This document shows positions 25,469 through 34,532 of a DNA stretch of 64,000 nt, in pieces. Positions within the stretch are counted from its first letter, which is position 1. The number at the start of each line of letters is the position of its first letter. The notes below the pieces were generated by a model that saw nothing but the letters and a program-made list of their open reading frames with translations, searched no databases and was not told the origin of the DNA. The DNA lies in the NCBI RefSeq assembly GCF_003350535.1, contig NZ_QQBB01000005.1, positions 1 to 64,000 of the forward strand. Direction: 5' to 3'. The position numbers and the translations under genes were made by a program. Source of the DNA: Microvirga subterranea (GTDB lineage Bacteria > Pseudomonadota > Alphaproteobacteria > Rhizobiales > Beijerinckiaceae).

Positions 25469-25991
25469 GCAGCGCCGGAGCGGCCGGCGGGCGGGGAGCG
25501 GGTGCGGACGGCCTGACGTCCGCGCGCCGCTCGGCACCGCTGCGGGCCACCCGCTGGGGGGGGGCGCGCGCCGCGACCGTTTTCTGAATCGATCCGGTGG
25601 TTCGCGGCGCCGCAGGGCGCGCGCTCTGGCGGCGCGGCGCGCCCGACGCGCTGGCCGCGGCGGGTTTTCGGGGCTCGGGCTTTGCTTCGGCGCTCGGTGC
25701 GGCCGGGGTGGGCCTGGCGCCTGCTGCCTCCTGCTGCTTCATGCGCGCGAGTTCGGCCTCGGCGGCCTCGCGCCCCTTGACGGCCGCTTCCAGCTCCGCC
25801 CGGGCGGCGGCGGCTTCCGCCCGCGTCTTCACGAGTTCTTCGAACAGGTTGGCGCGCACGCGGTTGAGCCGGGCGATCTCATCCTCCGGCGACGCGGCGG
25901 CGCCGGTCGCGGACGCGACGGCAAGTCCGATGGCTGCCACAGTGGCACACCCGCTGGAGCGCAGGATCATTCCGATCCGGGAATGTGACAT
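25437..25991 (-). CDS. Exported coiled-coil, Ala/Pro-rich hypothetical protein
   Basis: The 184-residue protein starts 'MSHSRIGMILRSSGCATVAA' with a signal peptide ending near 'GAAAS'. A coiled coil follows (about 35-90, 'ELVKTRAEAAAARAELEAAV'), then a basic Ala/Pro/Arg-rich tail of about 95 residues, probably disordered. GGGAGGACC lies just before ATG 25991. The design is that of a periplasmic or envelope-associated protein. Its 3' end overlaps the convergent 25103 gene. Confidence 0.7.
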   Translation of the reverse strand: MSHSRIGMILRSSGCATVAAIGLAVASATGAAASPEDEIARLNRVRANLFEELVKTRAEAAAARAELEAAVKGREAAEAELARMKQQEAAGARPTPAAPSAEAKPEPRKPAAASASGAPRRQSARPAAPRTTGSIQKTVAARAPPQRVARSGAERRADVRPSAPAPRPPAAPALPSVLRLQDPQ

Positions 25992-26254
25992 TCGAGGTCC
26001 TCCCTTTGCTGTCCGCCACGGCGCGATTGCGACCGAGCGGCGATCCTGCTCTCCCGGCGTGCGGCCAGATAGATCCACCAAAGGTTTAAGCCTTAGGGAG
26101 AGTATTCTTGGCGTGGCGGCCCGGGGCGGCGGACGGGCCTGCGGCCCTTGGCGAACCATGGAGCCGGTGCGGAGCGCTTTCGGCACCCCATTCCCAGCGC
26201 CTCCATCCCCCGCTACAACTCCCCCATCTCTCCTCCCAGCCCGGACCCCGCCTC

Positions 26255-27490
26255 ATGCCCGACAGCGCCGCCGATCGCTTTCTTCGTTACGTCGTCATCG
26301 ACACCCAGTCCGACGCCGCGTCCAAGACCCAGCCCTCGACCGAGAAGCAGAAGAACCTCGGGCGGCTGCTGGTGGAGGAGCTTCTGGCCATCGGCGTGGC
26401 GGACGCGCATCTCGACGAGCACGGCTACGTCTACGGCACCATTCCGTCGAACAGCCCCAAGAACAACGTGCCGGTGATCTGCTTCTGCGCCCACATGGAC
26501 ACGGCGCCGGATTTTTCCGGCACCAACGTCAGGCCGCAGGTGGTGCGGAACTACCAGGGCGGCGACATCCGGCTGCCGGGGGATCCGTCCCAGGTCATCC
26601 GCGTCGCGGACCATCCGGTGCTGAAAACCCTGGTCGGCGAGGACATCATCACGTCGGACGGCACGACGCTGCTCGGCGCCGACGACAAGGCGGGCATCGC
26701 CGAGATCATGGCGGCGGCGGAGTTCCTCATCAACAACCCGGACGTGAAGCACGGCACGATCCGCATCCTCTTCACCACCGACGAGGAGATCGGCCGCGGG
26801 GTCGACAAGGTGGATCTGCAAAAGCTCGGGGCCGATTTCGGCTACACCATGGACGGCGAGACGGCGGGCACGATCGAGGACGAGACCTTTTCGGCCGACG
26901 CGGTGGAGATCGCCGTCAAGGGCGTGGCGATCCATCCGGGCTTCGCCTTCGGCAAGATGGAGAACGCCATCCGCATCGCCGGCGAGATCGTCGCGCGGCT
27001 GCCGAAGGACATGGCGCCCGAGACCACCACGGGCCGCGACGGCTTCATCCATCCGACCGGAGTCTCGGCCGTGATGGAGAAGGCATCCTTGAGCTTCATC
27101 ATCCGCGACTTCACGGAGGAGGGGCTCAAAGAGAAGGAGGCGCTGCTGGAGGCGATCAGCAAGGAGGTCATGGCGGCCTATCCGGGCTCCAGCCACACCT
27201 TCACGGTCAAGGAGCAGTACCGCAACATGAAGGTGGTGCTGGACCGGCATCCGGAGATCGTCGACTACGCCGTCGAGGCGATCCGCCGGGCCGGCATGGA
27301 GCCTCAGCGCGGCAGCATCCGCGGCGGCACGGACGGCTCGCGCCTCTCCTTCATGGGCCTGCCCTGCGCCAACATCTTCGCCGGTGGCCACGCCTTCCAC
27401 TCCCCGCTCGAATTCGTCAGCGCCCAGGACATGGACCGCGCCGCCCGCACGATCGTCGAGCTCGCCAAGCTCTGGGAGGAGCGGGCGTAA
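26255..27490 (+). CDS. pepT: Peptidase T (tripeptide aminopeptidase)
   Basis: This is a 411-residue cytosolic M20B metallopeptidase that removes the N-terminal residue of tripeptides. Zinc-site motifs are all present: 'CFCAHMDTAPD' (His, Asp), 'LLGADDKAGIAE' (bridging Asp), 'LFTTDEEIGRGVDKV' (catalytic and ligand Glu), 'YTMDGE', and 'GGHAFHSPLEF' (last His). Length matches the family (about 410). ATG 26255 is the family start; the longer upstream frame is not needed. No operon partner is evident. Confidence 0.96.
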   Translation: MPDSAADRFLRYVVIDTQSDAASKTQPSTEKQKNLGRLLVEELLAIGVADAHLDEHGYVYGTIPSNSPKNNVPVICFCAHMDTAPDFSGTNVRPQVVRNYQGGDIRLPGDPSQVIRVADHPVLKTLVGEDIITSDGTTLLGADDKAGIAEIMAAAEFLINNPDVKHGTIRILFTTDEEIGRGVDKVDLQKLGADFGYTMDGETAGTIEDETFSADAVEIAVKGVAIHPGFAFGKMENAIRIAGEIVARLPKDMAPETTTGRDGFIHPTGVSAVMEKASLSFIIRDFTEEGLKEKEALLEAISKEVMAAYPGSSHTFTVKEQYRNMKVVLDRHPEIVDYAVEAIRRAGMEPQRGSIRGGTDGSRLSFMGLPCANIFAGGHAFHSPLEFVSAQDMDRAARTIVELAKLWEERA

Positions 27491-27852
27491 GGGCGCGCCC
27501 TCCACCTCTCCCGGTGGGAGAGGTCGGACCGTGAGGTCCGGGTGAGGGGGGCGGTGGTTTCAGAACCAAGCGCCTTTTCCCTCCCCCTTGCGGGGAGGGA
27601 TCAAGGGTGGGGGCGGTGCGAGCGGGTGAGCGGGATCGAGGCGAAGCGCACCACTCACCCGCTCGCACCGGGAGAGGTGGAGGGCGGAGCCCTCAATCTC
27701 CTTCGTCCTCTCCAGACGGGAATGACCCGGGAGGCACCCCTCCCGATCAGGAAAACAAGCCTGATCCATTTTAGATCGCCTCTAAGGTGCGACGTGGCGC
27801 GTGACACCTGCGCGCTTTGGCTCTAAGACGCGCTGAAACATACGTTAGCGCC
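27491..27852. repeat. Intergenic hairpin-rich repeat cluster
   Basis: Four inverted repeats lie in under 200 bp: ACCTCTCCC/GGGAGAGGT (27504-27524), GGACC/GGTCC (27526-27539), TCCCTCCCC/GGGGAGGGA (27578-27600), and a perfect 16-bp pair GGTGCGAGCGGGTGAG/CTCACCCGCTCGCACC (27615-27630 and 27654-27669). The style is that of dispersed intergenic palindromic elements of this order. They may also end transcription of pepT. The last 150 bp carry the aroC promoter region. Confidence 0.75.
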
Positions 27853-28965
27853 ATGTCCCACAACACCTTCGGCCATCTCTTCCGCGTCACCACCTTCGGC
27901 GAGAGCCATGGTCCGGCCCTCGGCTGCGTCATCGATGGCTGCCCGCCCCGGATCCCGCTCGAGGCCGCCGAGATCCAGGCCGAGCTCGACCGGCGCCGTC
28001 CGGGACAGTCGCGCTTCACCACCCAGCGCCAGGAGCCCGACCAGGTGAAGATCCTGTCCGGCGTGTTCACGGACGAGCGCACCGGGCAGCAGGTCACCAC
28101 GGGCACGCCCATCGCCCTGATGATCGAGAACGTGGACCAGCGCTCGAAGGATTATTCCGAGATCAAGGACAGCTACCGTCCCGGCCACGCCGACTACACC
28201 TACGACGTGAAGTACGGCATCCGCGACTATCGCGGCGGCGGCCGGTCCTCGGCCCGCGAGACGGCGGCCCGCGTGGCGGCCGGCGCGGTGGCCCGCAAGG
28301 TGCTCTCCGGCGTTACGATCCGCGGCGCGCTCGTGCAGATGGGGCCGCACGCGATCGACCGCAGCCGGTGGGATTGGGACGAGGTCTCCCGCAACCCGTT
28401 CTTCTGCCCGGACCCGGAGGCCGCTGCCTTCTACGAGGACTATCTCGACGGCCTGCGCAAGGAGGGCTCCTCCATCGGGGCCGTCCTCGAGATCGTGGCC
28501 GAGGGCGTGCCGCCTGGCCTGGGCGCTCCGGTCTACGGCAAGCTCGATTCCGATCTGGCGTCGGCGCTCATGTCGATCAATGCCGTAAAAGGGGTCGAAA
28601 TCGGCGACGGCTTCGCGGCGTCCGCGCTGCGCGGCGAGGAGAACGCGGACGAGATGCGGCCCGGCAATGCGGGCGCGCCGACCTTCCTGTCGAACCACGC
28701 GGGCGGCATCCTCGGCGGCATCTCCACGGGGCAGCCGGTGGTGTGCCGCTTTGCTGTCAAGCCGACCTCCTCGATCCTGACGCCGCGCGCCAGCGTCACG
28801 CGCGCCGGGGCCGAGGCCGAGGTGAGGACCAAGGGGCGACACGACCCCTGCGTCGGCATCCGGGCCGTTCCGGTGGGCGAGGCCATGGTTGCCTGCGTTC
28901 TGGCAGACCACCTCTTGCGCCACCGGGGCCAGGTCGGCGCTGCCATTCCGTGGCCGTTCCAGTAA
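27853..28965 (+). CDS. aroC: Chorismate synthase
   Basis: The 370-residue enzyme converts 5-enolpyruvylshikimate-3-phosphate to chorismate, the last shikimate step, using reduced FMN. Family signatures are clear: '[20 protein letters not shown]' at the start, '[20 protein letters not shown]' in the middle and '[19 protein letters not shown]' near the end. Length is usual. It is followed after 35 bp by ribB on the same strand, an order often seen in rhizobial genomes. Confidence 0.98.
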   Translation: MSHNTFGHLFRVTTFGESHGPALGCVIDGCPPRIPLEAAEIQAELDRRRPGQSRFTTQRQEPDQVKILSGVFTDERTGQQVTTGTPIALMIENVDQRSKDYSEIKDSYRPGHADYTYDVKYGIRDYRGGGRSSARETAARVAAGAVARKVLSGVTIRGALVQMGPHAIDRSRWDWDEVSRNPFFCPDPEAAAFYEDYLDGLRKEGSSIGAVLEIVAEGVPPGLGAPVYGKLDSDLASALMSINAVKGVEIGDGFAASALRGEENADEMRPGNAGAPTFLSNHAGGILGGISTGQPVVCRFAVKPTSSILTPRASVTRAGAEAEVRTKGRHDPCVGIRAVPVGEAMVACVLADHLLRHRGQVGAAIPWPFQ

Positions 28966-29000
28966 AGCCTGTCGCGGTGCACGACAAACAAGGAAGCCAG

Positions 29001-30086
29001 ATGACGATGAACAGCGTCACCGAAGCCATCGAAGCCTTCGCGCAAGGAGAGATCGTCATTGTCACCGACGACGACGATCGCGAGAACGAGGGCGACCTCA
29101 TTGTCGCCGCCTCCCTCTGCACGCCCGAGAAGATGGCCTTCATCATCCGCAACACCTGCGGCATCGTCTGCGCGCCGCTGACGGCAGCCGACGCGAGGCG
29201 TCTGCGGCTCGACCCGATGGTGGCCTCGAACGACGCACCCCTCGGCACCGCCTTCACGGTGACGGTCGACGTGAAGCACGGGCTCACCACCGGCATCTCG
29301 GCCGAGCAGCGCTCGAACACCGTGCGGGCGCTCGCCAACAACAACATGGGCGCCGCAGATTTCGTGCGTCCGGGCCATGTCTTCCCGCTCATCGCCAAGG
29401 ACGGCGGCGTGCTCATGCGTTCCGGCCACACGGAGGCGGCGGTCGATCTCTGCAAGCTGGCGGGCCTGCCGCCGGTCGGCGTGATCTGCGAGCTCGCCAA
29501 CGACGACGGCACGGTCATGAAAGGCGAGCAGATCGACGTCTTCGCCGGGAAGCACGACCTCAAGCGAATCTCTGTCGCCGATCTCATCGCCTATCGGCAG
29601 GCGCGCGAGAAGCTCGTCGAGCGGATCGCGACCTTCCCGGTCGAGACCCAGTGGGGCTCGTTCACGGGCTACGCCTACTCGACGCCGTTCGACAGCGTGC
29701 AGCACATGGCGCTCGTCCACGGCCGCATCGGCGACGGAACGAACATCCCGGTGCGCCTCCACCGCGCCAATGCGCTGACCGACGTGTTCGAGGGCGGCAA
29801 GACCGTGAACGCGGCCCTGCGGCGCTTCGTGAAGGAGGGCAGGGGCGTTCTCGTCTACCTGCGCGACGGCACCGCCGGCGTGCCGACGACGAATTTCTCA
29901 GACCATGACACGACGGAGTCCGAGGCCATGCGCTCCAATCAGTGGCGCGAGATCGGCGTCGGGGCACAGATCCTCAAGGAACTCGGCGTCGTCTCCATCC
30001 GCAATCTTGCCACATCCTCCCGCTCTTACGTTGGGCTGAGCGGGTTCGGCATCGAGCTTCTCGATCAGGAGCCGATCGAGAACTGA
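29001..30086 (+). CDS. ribB: 3,4-dihydroxy-2-butanone-4-phosphate synthase with vestigial GTP cyclohydrolase II domain
   Basis: This 361-residue protein makes the four-carbon riboflavin precursor from ribulose 5-phosphate. The N-terminal domain (1-205) has 'DDDDRENEGDLI' (Mg-binding acids), 'TGISAEQRSNT' and 'RSGHTEAAVDLCKLAG'. The C-terminal half (210-355) aligns with GTP cyclohydrolase II. However, the zinc triad region is 'RANALTDVFEGGKTVN', without any of the three Cys, and the catalytic stretch is also altered. It should therefore be RibB only, as reported for some rhizobial RibBA proteins. ATG 29001 is preferred; 29007 is possible. Confidence 0.95.
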   Translation: MTMNSVTEAIEAFAQGEIVIVTDDDDRENEGDLIVAASLCTPEKMAFIIRNTCGIVCAPLTAADARRLRLDPMVASNDAPLGTAFTVTVDVKHGLTTGISAEQRSNTVRALANNNMGAADFVRPGHVFPLIAKDGGVLMRSGHTEAAVDLCKLAGLPPVGVICELANDDGTVMKGEQIDVFAGKHDLKRISVADLIAYRQAREKLVERIATFPVETQWGSFTGYAYSTPFDSVQHMALVHGRIGDGTNIPVRLHRANALTDVFEGGKTVNAALRRFVKEGRGVLVYLRDGTAGVPTTNFSDHDTTESEAMRSNQWREIGVGAQILKELGVVSIRNLATSSRSYVGLSGFGIELLDQEPIEN

Positions 30087-30193
30087 CCGACCGTTCACGC
30101 CGATTTCCCGTTTCCGGCTCCCAGAGCCTTTCGCTAGACAGTCCGCCCTTGATCCCTATCCCCGATGGAGCCGGGCAAGAGCATGGCACCACC

Positions 30194-31552
30194 ATGCAGC
30201 GCCCGGCTCAGGAACGATCGCATCTCACTGCATCGGAGATTCCCACGGATGAATCGTGGACTCTGATCAAGGCTGTGCGACTCGTTGCAGACCAGATCTT
30301 GAACGGGCGGCCAATGCGCGACGCCTTGCGTCTGGGGGGGCGTCTCGTGGCAGCCAGGCTCATGTCGGTCATGACCTTGGTCGTCGCAGCTTGGCTGGTC
30401 GACATCGAAACCTTCGCGGAATTCGGCGTGTACCAGACCTTGGCGACGCTCGCCTCGATCGCGCTTTTTTTGCGCTACGATGCCGCCATCCTTTCATCAC
30501 GGGTTGAGAAAGACGCGGAGGACGCTCTCCGGTTTTGCGTTCTGATCGGTGTGTTGCTCTGGTCCGGCTTTGCCATCGCGGCCGCACTGGCAGGTAAGAT
30601 GGGACTGATGCGAGAGCAGCTGACTCTGCTTCTGCCCCTTTCGATTCTGGTCCGGGGCATTCTGTGTCTATCCCTGGTGCTGACAACGCGAAGCGGAGAC
30701 TTCAAGGGGATCGGGCGAGCGACGTTGATCCAGTCGGCGGTTCAGCCAACAACTCTCTTGGTTCTGGTTCTATCTCCGCTTGAGGACGTGTTGTGCTTCG
30801 CCATCGCCGATATCGTGGGCCATGCCAGCAGCGCGATCTTTCTCATGCTACAGCGGCGTCGAACATTCGCGAAATTGCGAGGCGGATGGTCGAGTTCGTC
30901 ATTTGCGAGCGTCGCGAAGAATTGGAAGGCGCTTCCATTCTATAATCTTCCCAGCTCATTCTTCTCCCTTGCCTTCGTCATGTCTCCGCTCCTGATCATG
31001 CCGATGGTCGCGAATGCGGTTTTTGCCGGGCACATTGCGTTGGCCTACCGCATCTTCGATGTGCCTACGCAGATCATCACGGCTGCCTCGACCCCAATTT
31101 TCCTCAACAAGTTGCGCCCCATGGAGGAAAAGCCGAGTCCGATCTTCGGCCGCCATATCATGTTAGGTCTGATCGTCTTTCTCGGCCTTGCTTATGCTTT
31201 GATGGCCGCCTGCCTGATCCTTGCAGACCCATTGCTGGAAGGGTCTGAACTCGCTGGCCTTGCCGATGCTGTCCCGCTCGTAGCCGCGTTCCAGCTCTTC
31301 GTCGCCCTCGCGGCCCCGCTGAACGATTCCTGCTCGCTCTATCTGCAGCAGAAGCGTCTCGTCCTGATTCAGGCCATGTCGCTGTTCGTCGGGATCTACG
31401 CGGCCTTCCTGGCCACGCGAATGTCCCCGGAGGGTGTCCTGGCGACGCTGGCCGTCGTTTCCGCCTGCCGCGCCCTGGCCCTCGGGGAGCTGCTCCGCAA
31501 GCTCTCTCGCCTCAGTAGCCTCAGCTTCGTCCAAGAGCCGCTCAAGCCCTGA
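30194..31552 (+). CDS. Polytopic flippase-like membrane protein (Wzx/MATE-type polysaccharide family)
   Basis: The 452-residue protein has about 12 hydrophobic helices. Its early segment 'GRLVAARLMSVMTLVVAAWL', followed by 'FAEFGVYQTLATLASIALFL', is typical of O-antigen/teichoic-acid flippases of the MOP superfamily, which turn lipid-linked sugars across the inner membrane. The start is uncertain; ATG 30194 opens a 30-residue hydrophilic N-terminus. It stands alone, not beside glycosyltransferases, between ribB and a convergent deacetylase gene that it overlaps by 11 bp. Confidence 0.82.
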   Translation: MQRPAQERSHLTASEIPTDESWTLIKAVRLVADQILNGRPMRDALRLGGRLVAARLMSVMTLVVAAWLVDIETFAEFGVYQTLATLASIALFLRYDAAILSSRVEKDAEDALRFCVLIGVLLWSGFAIAAALAGKMGLMREQLTLLLPLSILVRGILCLSLVLTTRSGDFKGIGRATLIQSAVQPTTLLVLVLSPLEDVLCFAIADIVGHASSAIFLMLQRRRTFAKLRGGWSSSSFASVAKNWKALPFYNLPSSFFSLAFVMSPLLIMPMVANAVFAGHIALAYRIFDVPTQIITAASTPIFLNKLRPMEEKPSPIFGRHIMLGLIVFLGLAYALMAACLILADPLLEGSELAGLADAVPLVAAFQLFVALAAPLNDSCSLYLQQKRLVLIQAMSLFVGIYAAFLATRMSPEGVLATLAVVSACRALALGELLRKLSRLSSLSFVQEPLKP

Positions 31553-32483
31553 GGTCGCGACCCATCAGGGCGTCCATGTGGGCGGCCGTCGACTTTGCCA
31601 ATCCCTCGAGGTCGTAGCCGCCCTCGAGCAGGGAAACGATCCGCCGGCCGCAATGCCGGTCGGCAAGATCCATGAGCCGCACCGTGGCCCAGGCGAAGTC
31701 CGTCTCCGTCAGGTTCAGGCTCGCGAGCGGGTCGCGCCAATGGGCGTCGAAGCCGGCTGAGATCACGATCAGGTCCGGCTGGAAGGCATCGATGCGCGGC
31801 AGGACGAGCCCGTCCATCACCTCCCTGAAGGCCTCGCTTCCGTCGCCGGAGCGCAAGGGAGCGTTGACGATGGTGCCGTACTCGCCTTCCTCAGAGGCGG
31901 CGCCGGTGCCCGGATAGAGAGGCGCCTCGTGCGTCGAGCAGTACATGACGCTGCCGTCGCTCCAGAAGATGTCCTGCGTGCCGTTGCCGTGGTGGACATC
32001 CCAGTCGAGGATCGTGACGCGCTCCGCCCCGTAGCGCGCCTGGGCATGGCGGGCGGCGATCGCCGCGTTGTTGAAGAAGCAGAAGCCCATGGCCCTGGTG
32101 CGTTCAGCATGGTGGCCCGGCGGGCGCATCGCCACGAAGGCGTTCCTCACCTGGCCGCTCATGACCTCGTCCACGGCCAGGACGGCGCCCCCGGCGGCCC
32201 GGAGCGCCGCCTCGAAGGTTCCCGGCGACATCACCGTGTCCTCGTCGACCCGGACCATGCCCTCCCGAGGGCTGATGTTCCGCAGGAAAACCACGTGTTC
32301 CTCCGGATGGGCGAGGGTGAGGCTCTCCATCTCGGCCATCGGGGCCGATTCTCGGATCAGGCCCGAGAATCGCTCCTTCTCCAGCATGCGCTCGATCGCC
32401 AGGATCCGGTCGGGCCTCTCCGGATGCCCGGGGGGCGTCTGATGCTGGAGCGCGGCCGGGTGAGTGATGTAGAGCGTGGACAT
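31542..32483 (-). CDS. Histone-deacetylase-family hydrolase (acetoin utilisation/acetylpolyamine amidohydrolase type)
   Basis: This 313-residue protein has the arginase/deacetylase fold. The motifs 'RPPGHHAERTRAMGFCFFNN' (catalytic His pair), 'VTILDWDVHHGNGTQ' (zinc Asp and His), 'ISAGFDAHWRDPLASL' (second zinc Asp) and 'SLLEGGYDLEGLA' are intact. Bacterial members deacetylate polyamines or proteins, and the true substrate is open. The protein begins 'MSTLYITHPAALQHQTPPGH', a standard start for the family. Confidence 0.94.
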   Translation of the reverse strand: MSTLYITHPAALQHQTPPGHPERPDRILAIERMLEKERFSGLIRESAPMAEMESLTLAHPEEHVVFLRNISPREGMVRVDEDTVMSPGTFEAALRAAGGAVLAVDEVMSGQVRNAFVAMRPPGHHAERTRAMGFCFFNNAAIAARHAQARYGAERVTILDWDVHHGNGTQDIFWSDGSVMYCSTHEAPLYPGTGAASEEGEYGTIVNAPLRSGDGSEAFREVMDGLVLPRIDAFQPDLIVISAGFDAHWRDPLASLNLTETDFAWATVRLMDLADRHCGRRIVSLLEGGYDLEGLAKSTAAHMDALMGRDLRA

Positions 32484-32681
32484 GAGGGCTCTTGCGCGTG
32501 TCGAGGAATGCTAATGTCGCAGCGTCACGAGCGCCTGTCCATGTTGTTGCAGCGCAACACTCTTCGCATGAAAGGCGTGGCAAGGTGGTGCGGAACGATG
32601 ATTCGCTTTTCTTTCCGCGAATTGAAACTAAGTAGCGTCTCCTAAACCGTGCCGCCCATGCGGCAAATCAGAGCTTTTCCG

Positions 32682-33266
32682 ATGCGCGTTCTTCGCCTGA
32701 CCCTCCTCCTCGTCACCGCACTTCTCGCCGGGTGCAATTTCAAGGGCGTGCCCGATCCGCAGGTTTCGTCGCGGGACTCCGAATGGCTGGCCGAGGTGCC
32801 GAAGGCGCAGGAGGACCTGCGCTACGGGCGATATCTGATTGACGATCCGACAGGGGAGGCGCCCGGCACGATCGTGGTCGATACCAAGGAGCGCTTCCTC
32901 TACTACGTGATGGCCGGCAAGAAGGCGGTCCGTTACGGCGTGGCGGTCGGCGACGAGGCCTATGGCTGGACCGGCACCGCCCGTGTGGCCCGCAAGGCCG
33001 AGTGGCCGGACTGGAACCCGCCGGCCGAGATGAAGGCCCGCTGGCCGCATGTTCGCTACACCAAGGGCGGACCCGAGAACCCGCTCGGCGCCCGCGCCCT
33101 CTATCTCTACGAGGGCGACAAGGACACGCTGTATCGCATCCACGGCACTAACGAGCCCGAGAAGATCGGCCTCGCGGTCTCTTCCGGCTGCATCCGGATG
33201 CGCAACATCGACGTGATCGACCTCTACAACCGCACCGACGTGAACGCGAAGGTCATCGTCCGGTAG
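32682..33266 (+). CDS. L,D-transpeptidase (YkuD) lipoprotein
   Basis: This 194-residue protein has a lipoprotein signal 'LTLLLVTALLAGC'. The YkuD domain spans about 60-190, with catalytic motif 'YRIHGTNEPEKIG' and 'SSGCIRMRNIDVIDL', the nucleophile being the Cys of SGCIRM. Such enzymes make 3-3 peptidoglycan cross-links or attach proteins to peptidoglycan in the periplasm. ATG 32682 gives the compact signal peptide; GTG 32649 and ATG 32658 are alternatives. A hairpin follows the stop. Confidence 0.93.
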   Translation: MRVLRLTLLLVTALLAGCNFKGVPDPQVSSRDSEWLAEVPKAQEDLRYGRYLIDDPTGEAPGTIVVDTKERFLYYVMAGKKAVRYGVAVGDEAYGWTGTARVARKAEWPDWNPPAEMKARWPHVRYTKGGPENPLGARALYLYEGDKDTLYRIHGTNEPEKIGLAVSSGCIRMRNIDVIDLYNRTDVNAKVIVR

Positions 33267-33271
33267 GAAGA

Positions 33272-33293
33272 AGGCGCCCCGCTCAGGGCGCCT
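33272..33293 (+). terminator. Terminator-like hairpin after the L,D-transpeptidase gene
   Basis: AGGCGCCC and GGGCGCCT (33272-33279 and 33286-33293) form an 8-bp perfect stem with a 6-base loop, 6 bp after the stop. The T-tract is poor, so termination efficiency is uncertain. It also lies 3' of the convergent small gene ending at 33318. Confidence 0.6.
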
Positions 33294-33317
33294 CTTGGGA
33301 CGTTGAGGCAGTCGGCG

Positions 33318-33506
33318 TCAGTCGACGATCGCCTCTTTGCGCAGGATCGCAGGCAGTTCCTGGCTCTTGGGGAGGCGCGGCTGTTCCCTTACCGCATGCA
33401 CGGCGGCCGCAAGAGCCGGCAGCGCGACGGGTTTGAAGGCCGGCGTTTCGGGCTGGGCGACGGGCGGCTGGCGGCGCGTCGTGCGCGTTGCGGTTTGCTG
33501 GGTCAT
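33318..33506 (-). CDS. Small basic hypothetical protein
   Basis: A 62-residue protein beginning 'MTQQTATRTTRRQPPVAQP', rich in Pro, Arg and Ala, with a helical C-terminus 'SQELPAILRKEAIVD'. GGGAGAG sits 4 bases before ATG 33506, which supports translation. A consensus CtrA box lies about 124 bp upstream. No family is recognised. Confidence 0.6.
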   Translation of the reverse strand: MTQQTATRTTRRQPPVAQPETPAFKPVALPALAAAVHAVREQPRLPKSQELPAILRKEAIVD

Positions 33507-33629
33507 GTTTCTCTCCCTGGTCGTTGGGACCATGTGTCATGGCTTGTTGCCATCTTCCGGCCGGTCGTGACCGCATCTGGGCAGAGCCATGATTTTTTGC
33601 TGGCTTGGCTGGACATGCTCCAGACAGGC

Positions 33630-33645
33630 TTAACGGAAGCTTAAC
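33630..33645. promoter_or_regulatory. Consensus CtrA-binding site
   Basis: TTAACGGAAGCTTAAC matches the full alphaproteobacterial CtrA box TTAA-N7-TTAAC without mismatch. It lies between the 3' end of the patatin gene and the start of the 62-residue gene (33506). Cell-cycle regulation of that small gene is inference. Confidence 0.5.
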
Positions 33646-33680
33646 AGAGTTACACAACTCCGTAACCCTTCCTGACGGGT

Positions 33681-34526
33681 CTACCGGCCTGCGGCGCGCT
33701 CACGGCGGGCGAAAGCCTCTCCGTCCCGCAGGCCCATCTCGTAGGCTTTCCGGATTCCTGCCGGGTTGGTGATGTCGAACTGCCCGATCGGCACCGGCTC
33801 CGAGGGCTGGATGTAGGTGCGGCCGGGGATGTGCGGAAAGGCCCGATAGAGCCGGGACAGGATGACGAGGGTCTTTCCGCCCCGGTCCTCGACAGCCTGC
33901 AGCGGTTCCGCCGGCACATTGTCGACGAGGCCGCCGTCGAGCGCCGCCATGCCGCCCACCCAGCCGACCGGCATGAAGGGTGGCACGCTAGCGCTGGCCA
34001 TGAGGGCCGCCGACAGCTCGGCCGGCGAGGCGAGATCCCGAACCCGCACGAATTCCGGCCGGAAGCCGATCGCCCTGCCGCCTCTCGGATGAACGGGTGC
34101 GCGCCACTTCTTCTCGATCTGGTAGGTCGCGATTCCGAGCGGGATCGCCAGCGCGAGAGGCAGCCGGCGTGGCTTGCGGGCAAGGCCGATCAGGATGTCC
34201 GGGCCCTGCTTCAGGCGCTCCAGCGCCGCGTCGTCGATGATCGCTTCGATGAGGGAGCGGTACATGAGCGAAACGGGCCAGGGCGAGCCTTCCCGGCGCC
34301 ACGCGCGCCATTCGAAGTTGCGCCGGCCGGTGCTGCAGCCCTCCGCCACCATCTCATTGACGCGACGTCCGAGCCCGAGAAGGCTGTAGCAGGCCGACCA
34401 CGCACCGGCGCTCACGCCGGCGACGACCTGCGGCTTCAGATCGAGAAGCGGTCCCGCGGACTCCCAGAAGCCGCCCTGCCAATAGCAGCGGTTGCCTCCT
34501 CCGGCGAACGCGACGGCATCGAACAT
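33681..34526 (-). CDS. Patatin-like phospholipase
   Basis: The 281-residue protein has the full patatin set: oxyanion hole 'FAGGGNRCYWQGGFW', nucleophile elbow 'VVAGVSAGAWSAC' (Ser in GVSAG) and catalytic Asp in 'AALDGGLVDNVP'. It hydrolyses acyl esters of lipids in the cytoplasm or at the membrane. No signal peptide is visible. It follows the MarR regulator gene by only 6 bp on the same strand, so it is co-transcribed and probably controlled by that regulator. Confidence 0.92.
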   Translation of the reverse strand: MFDAVAFAGGGNRCYWQGGFWESAGPLLDLKPQVVAGVSAGAWSACYSLLGLGRRVNEMVAEGCSTGRRNFEWRAWRREGSPWPVSLMYRSLIEAIIDDAALERLKQGPDILIGLARKPRRLPLALAIPLGIATYQIEKKWRAPVHPRGGRAIGFRPEFVRVRDLASPAELSAALMASASVPPFMPVGWVGGMAALDGGLVDNVPAEPLQAVEDRGGKTLVILSRLYRAFPHIPGRTYIQPSEPVPIGQFDITNPAGIRKAYEMGLRDGEAFARRERAAGR

Positions 34527-34532
34527 AGAAGC

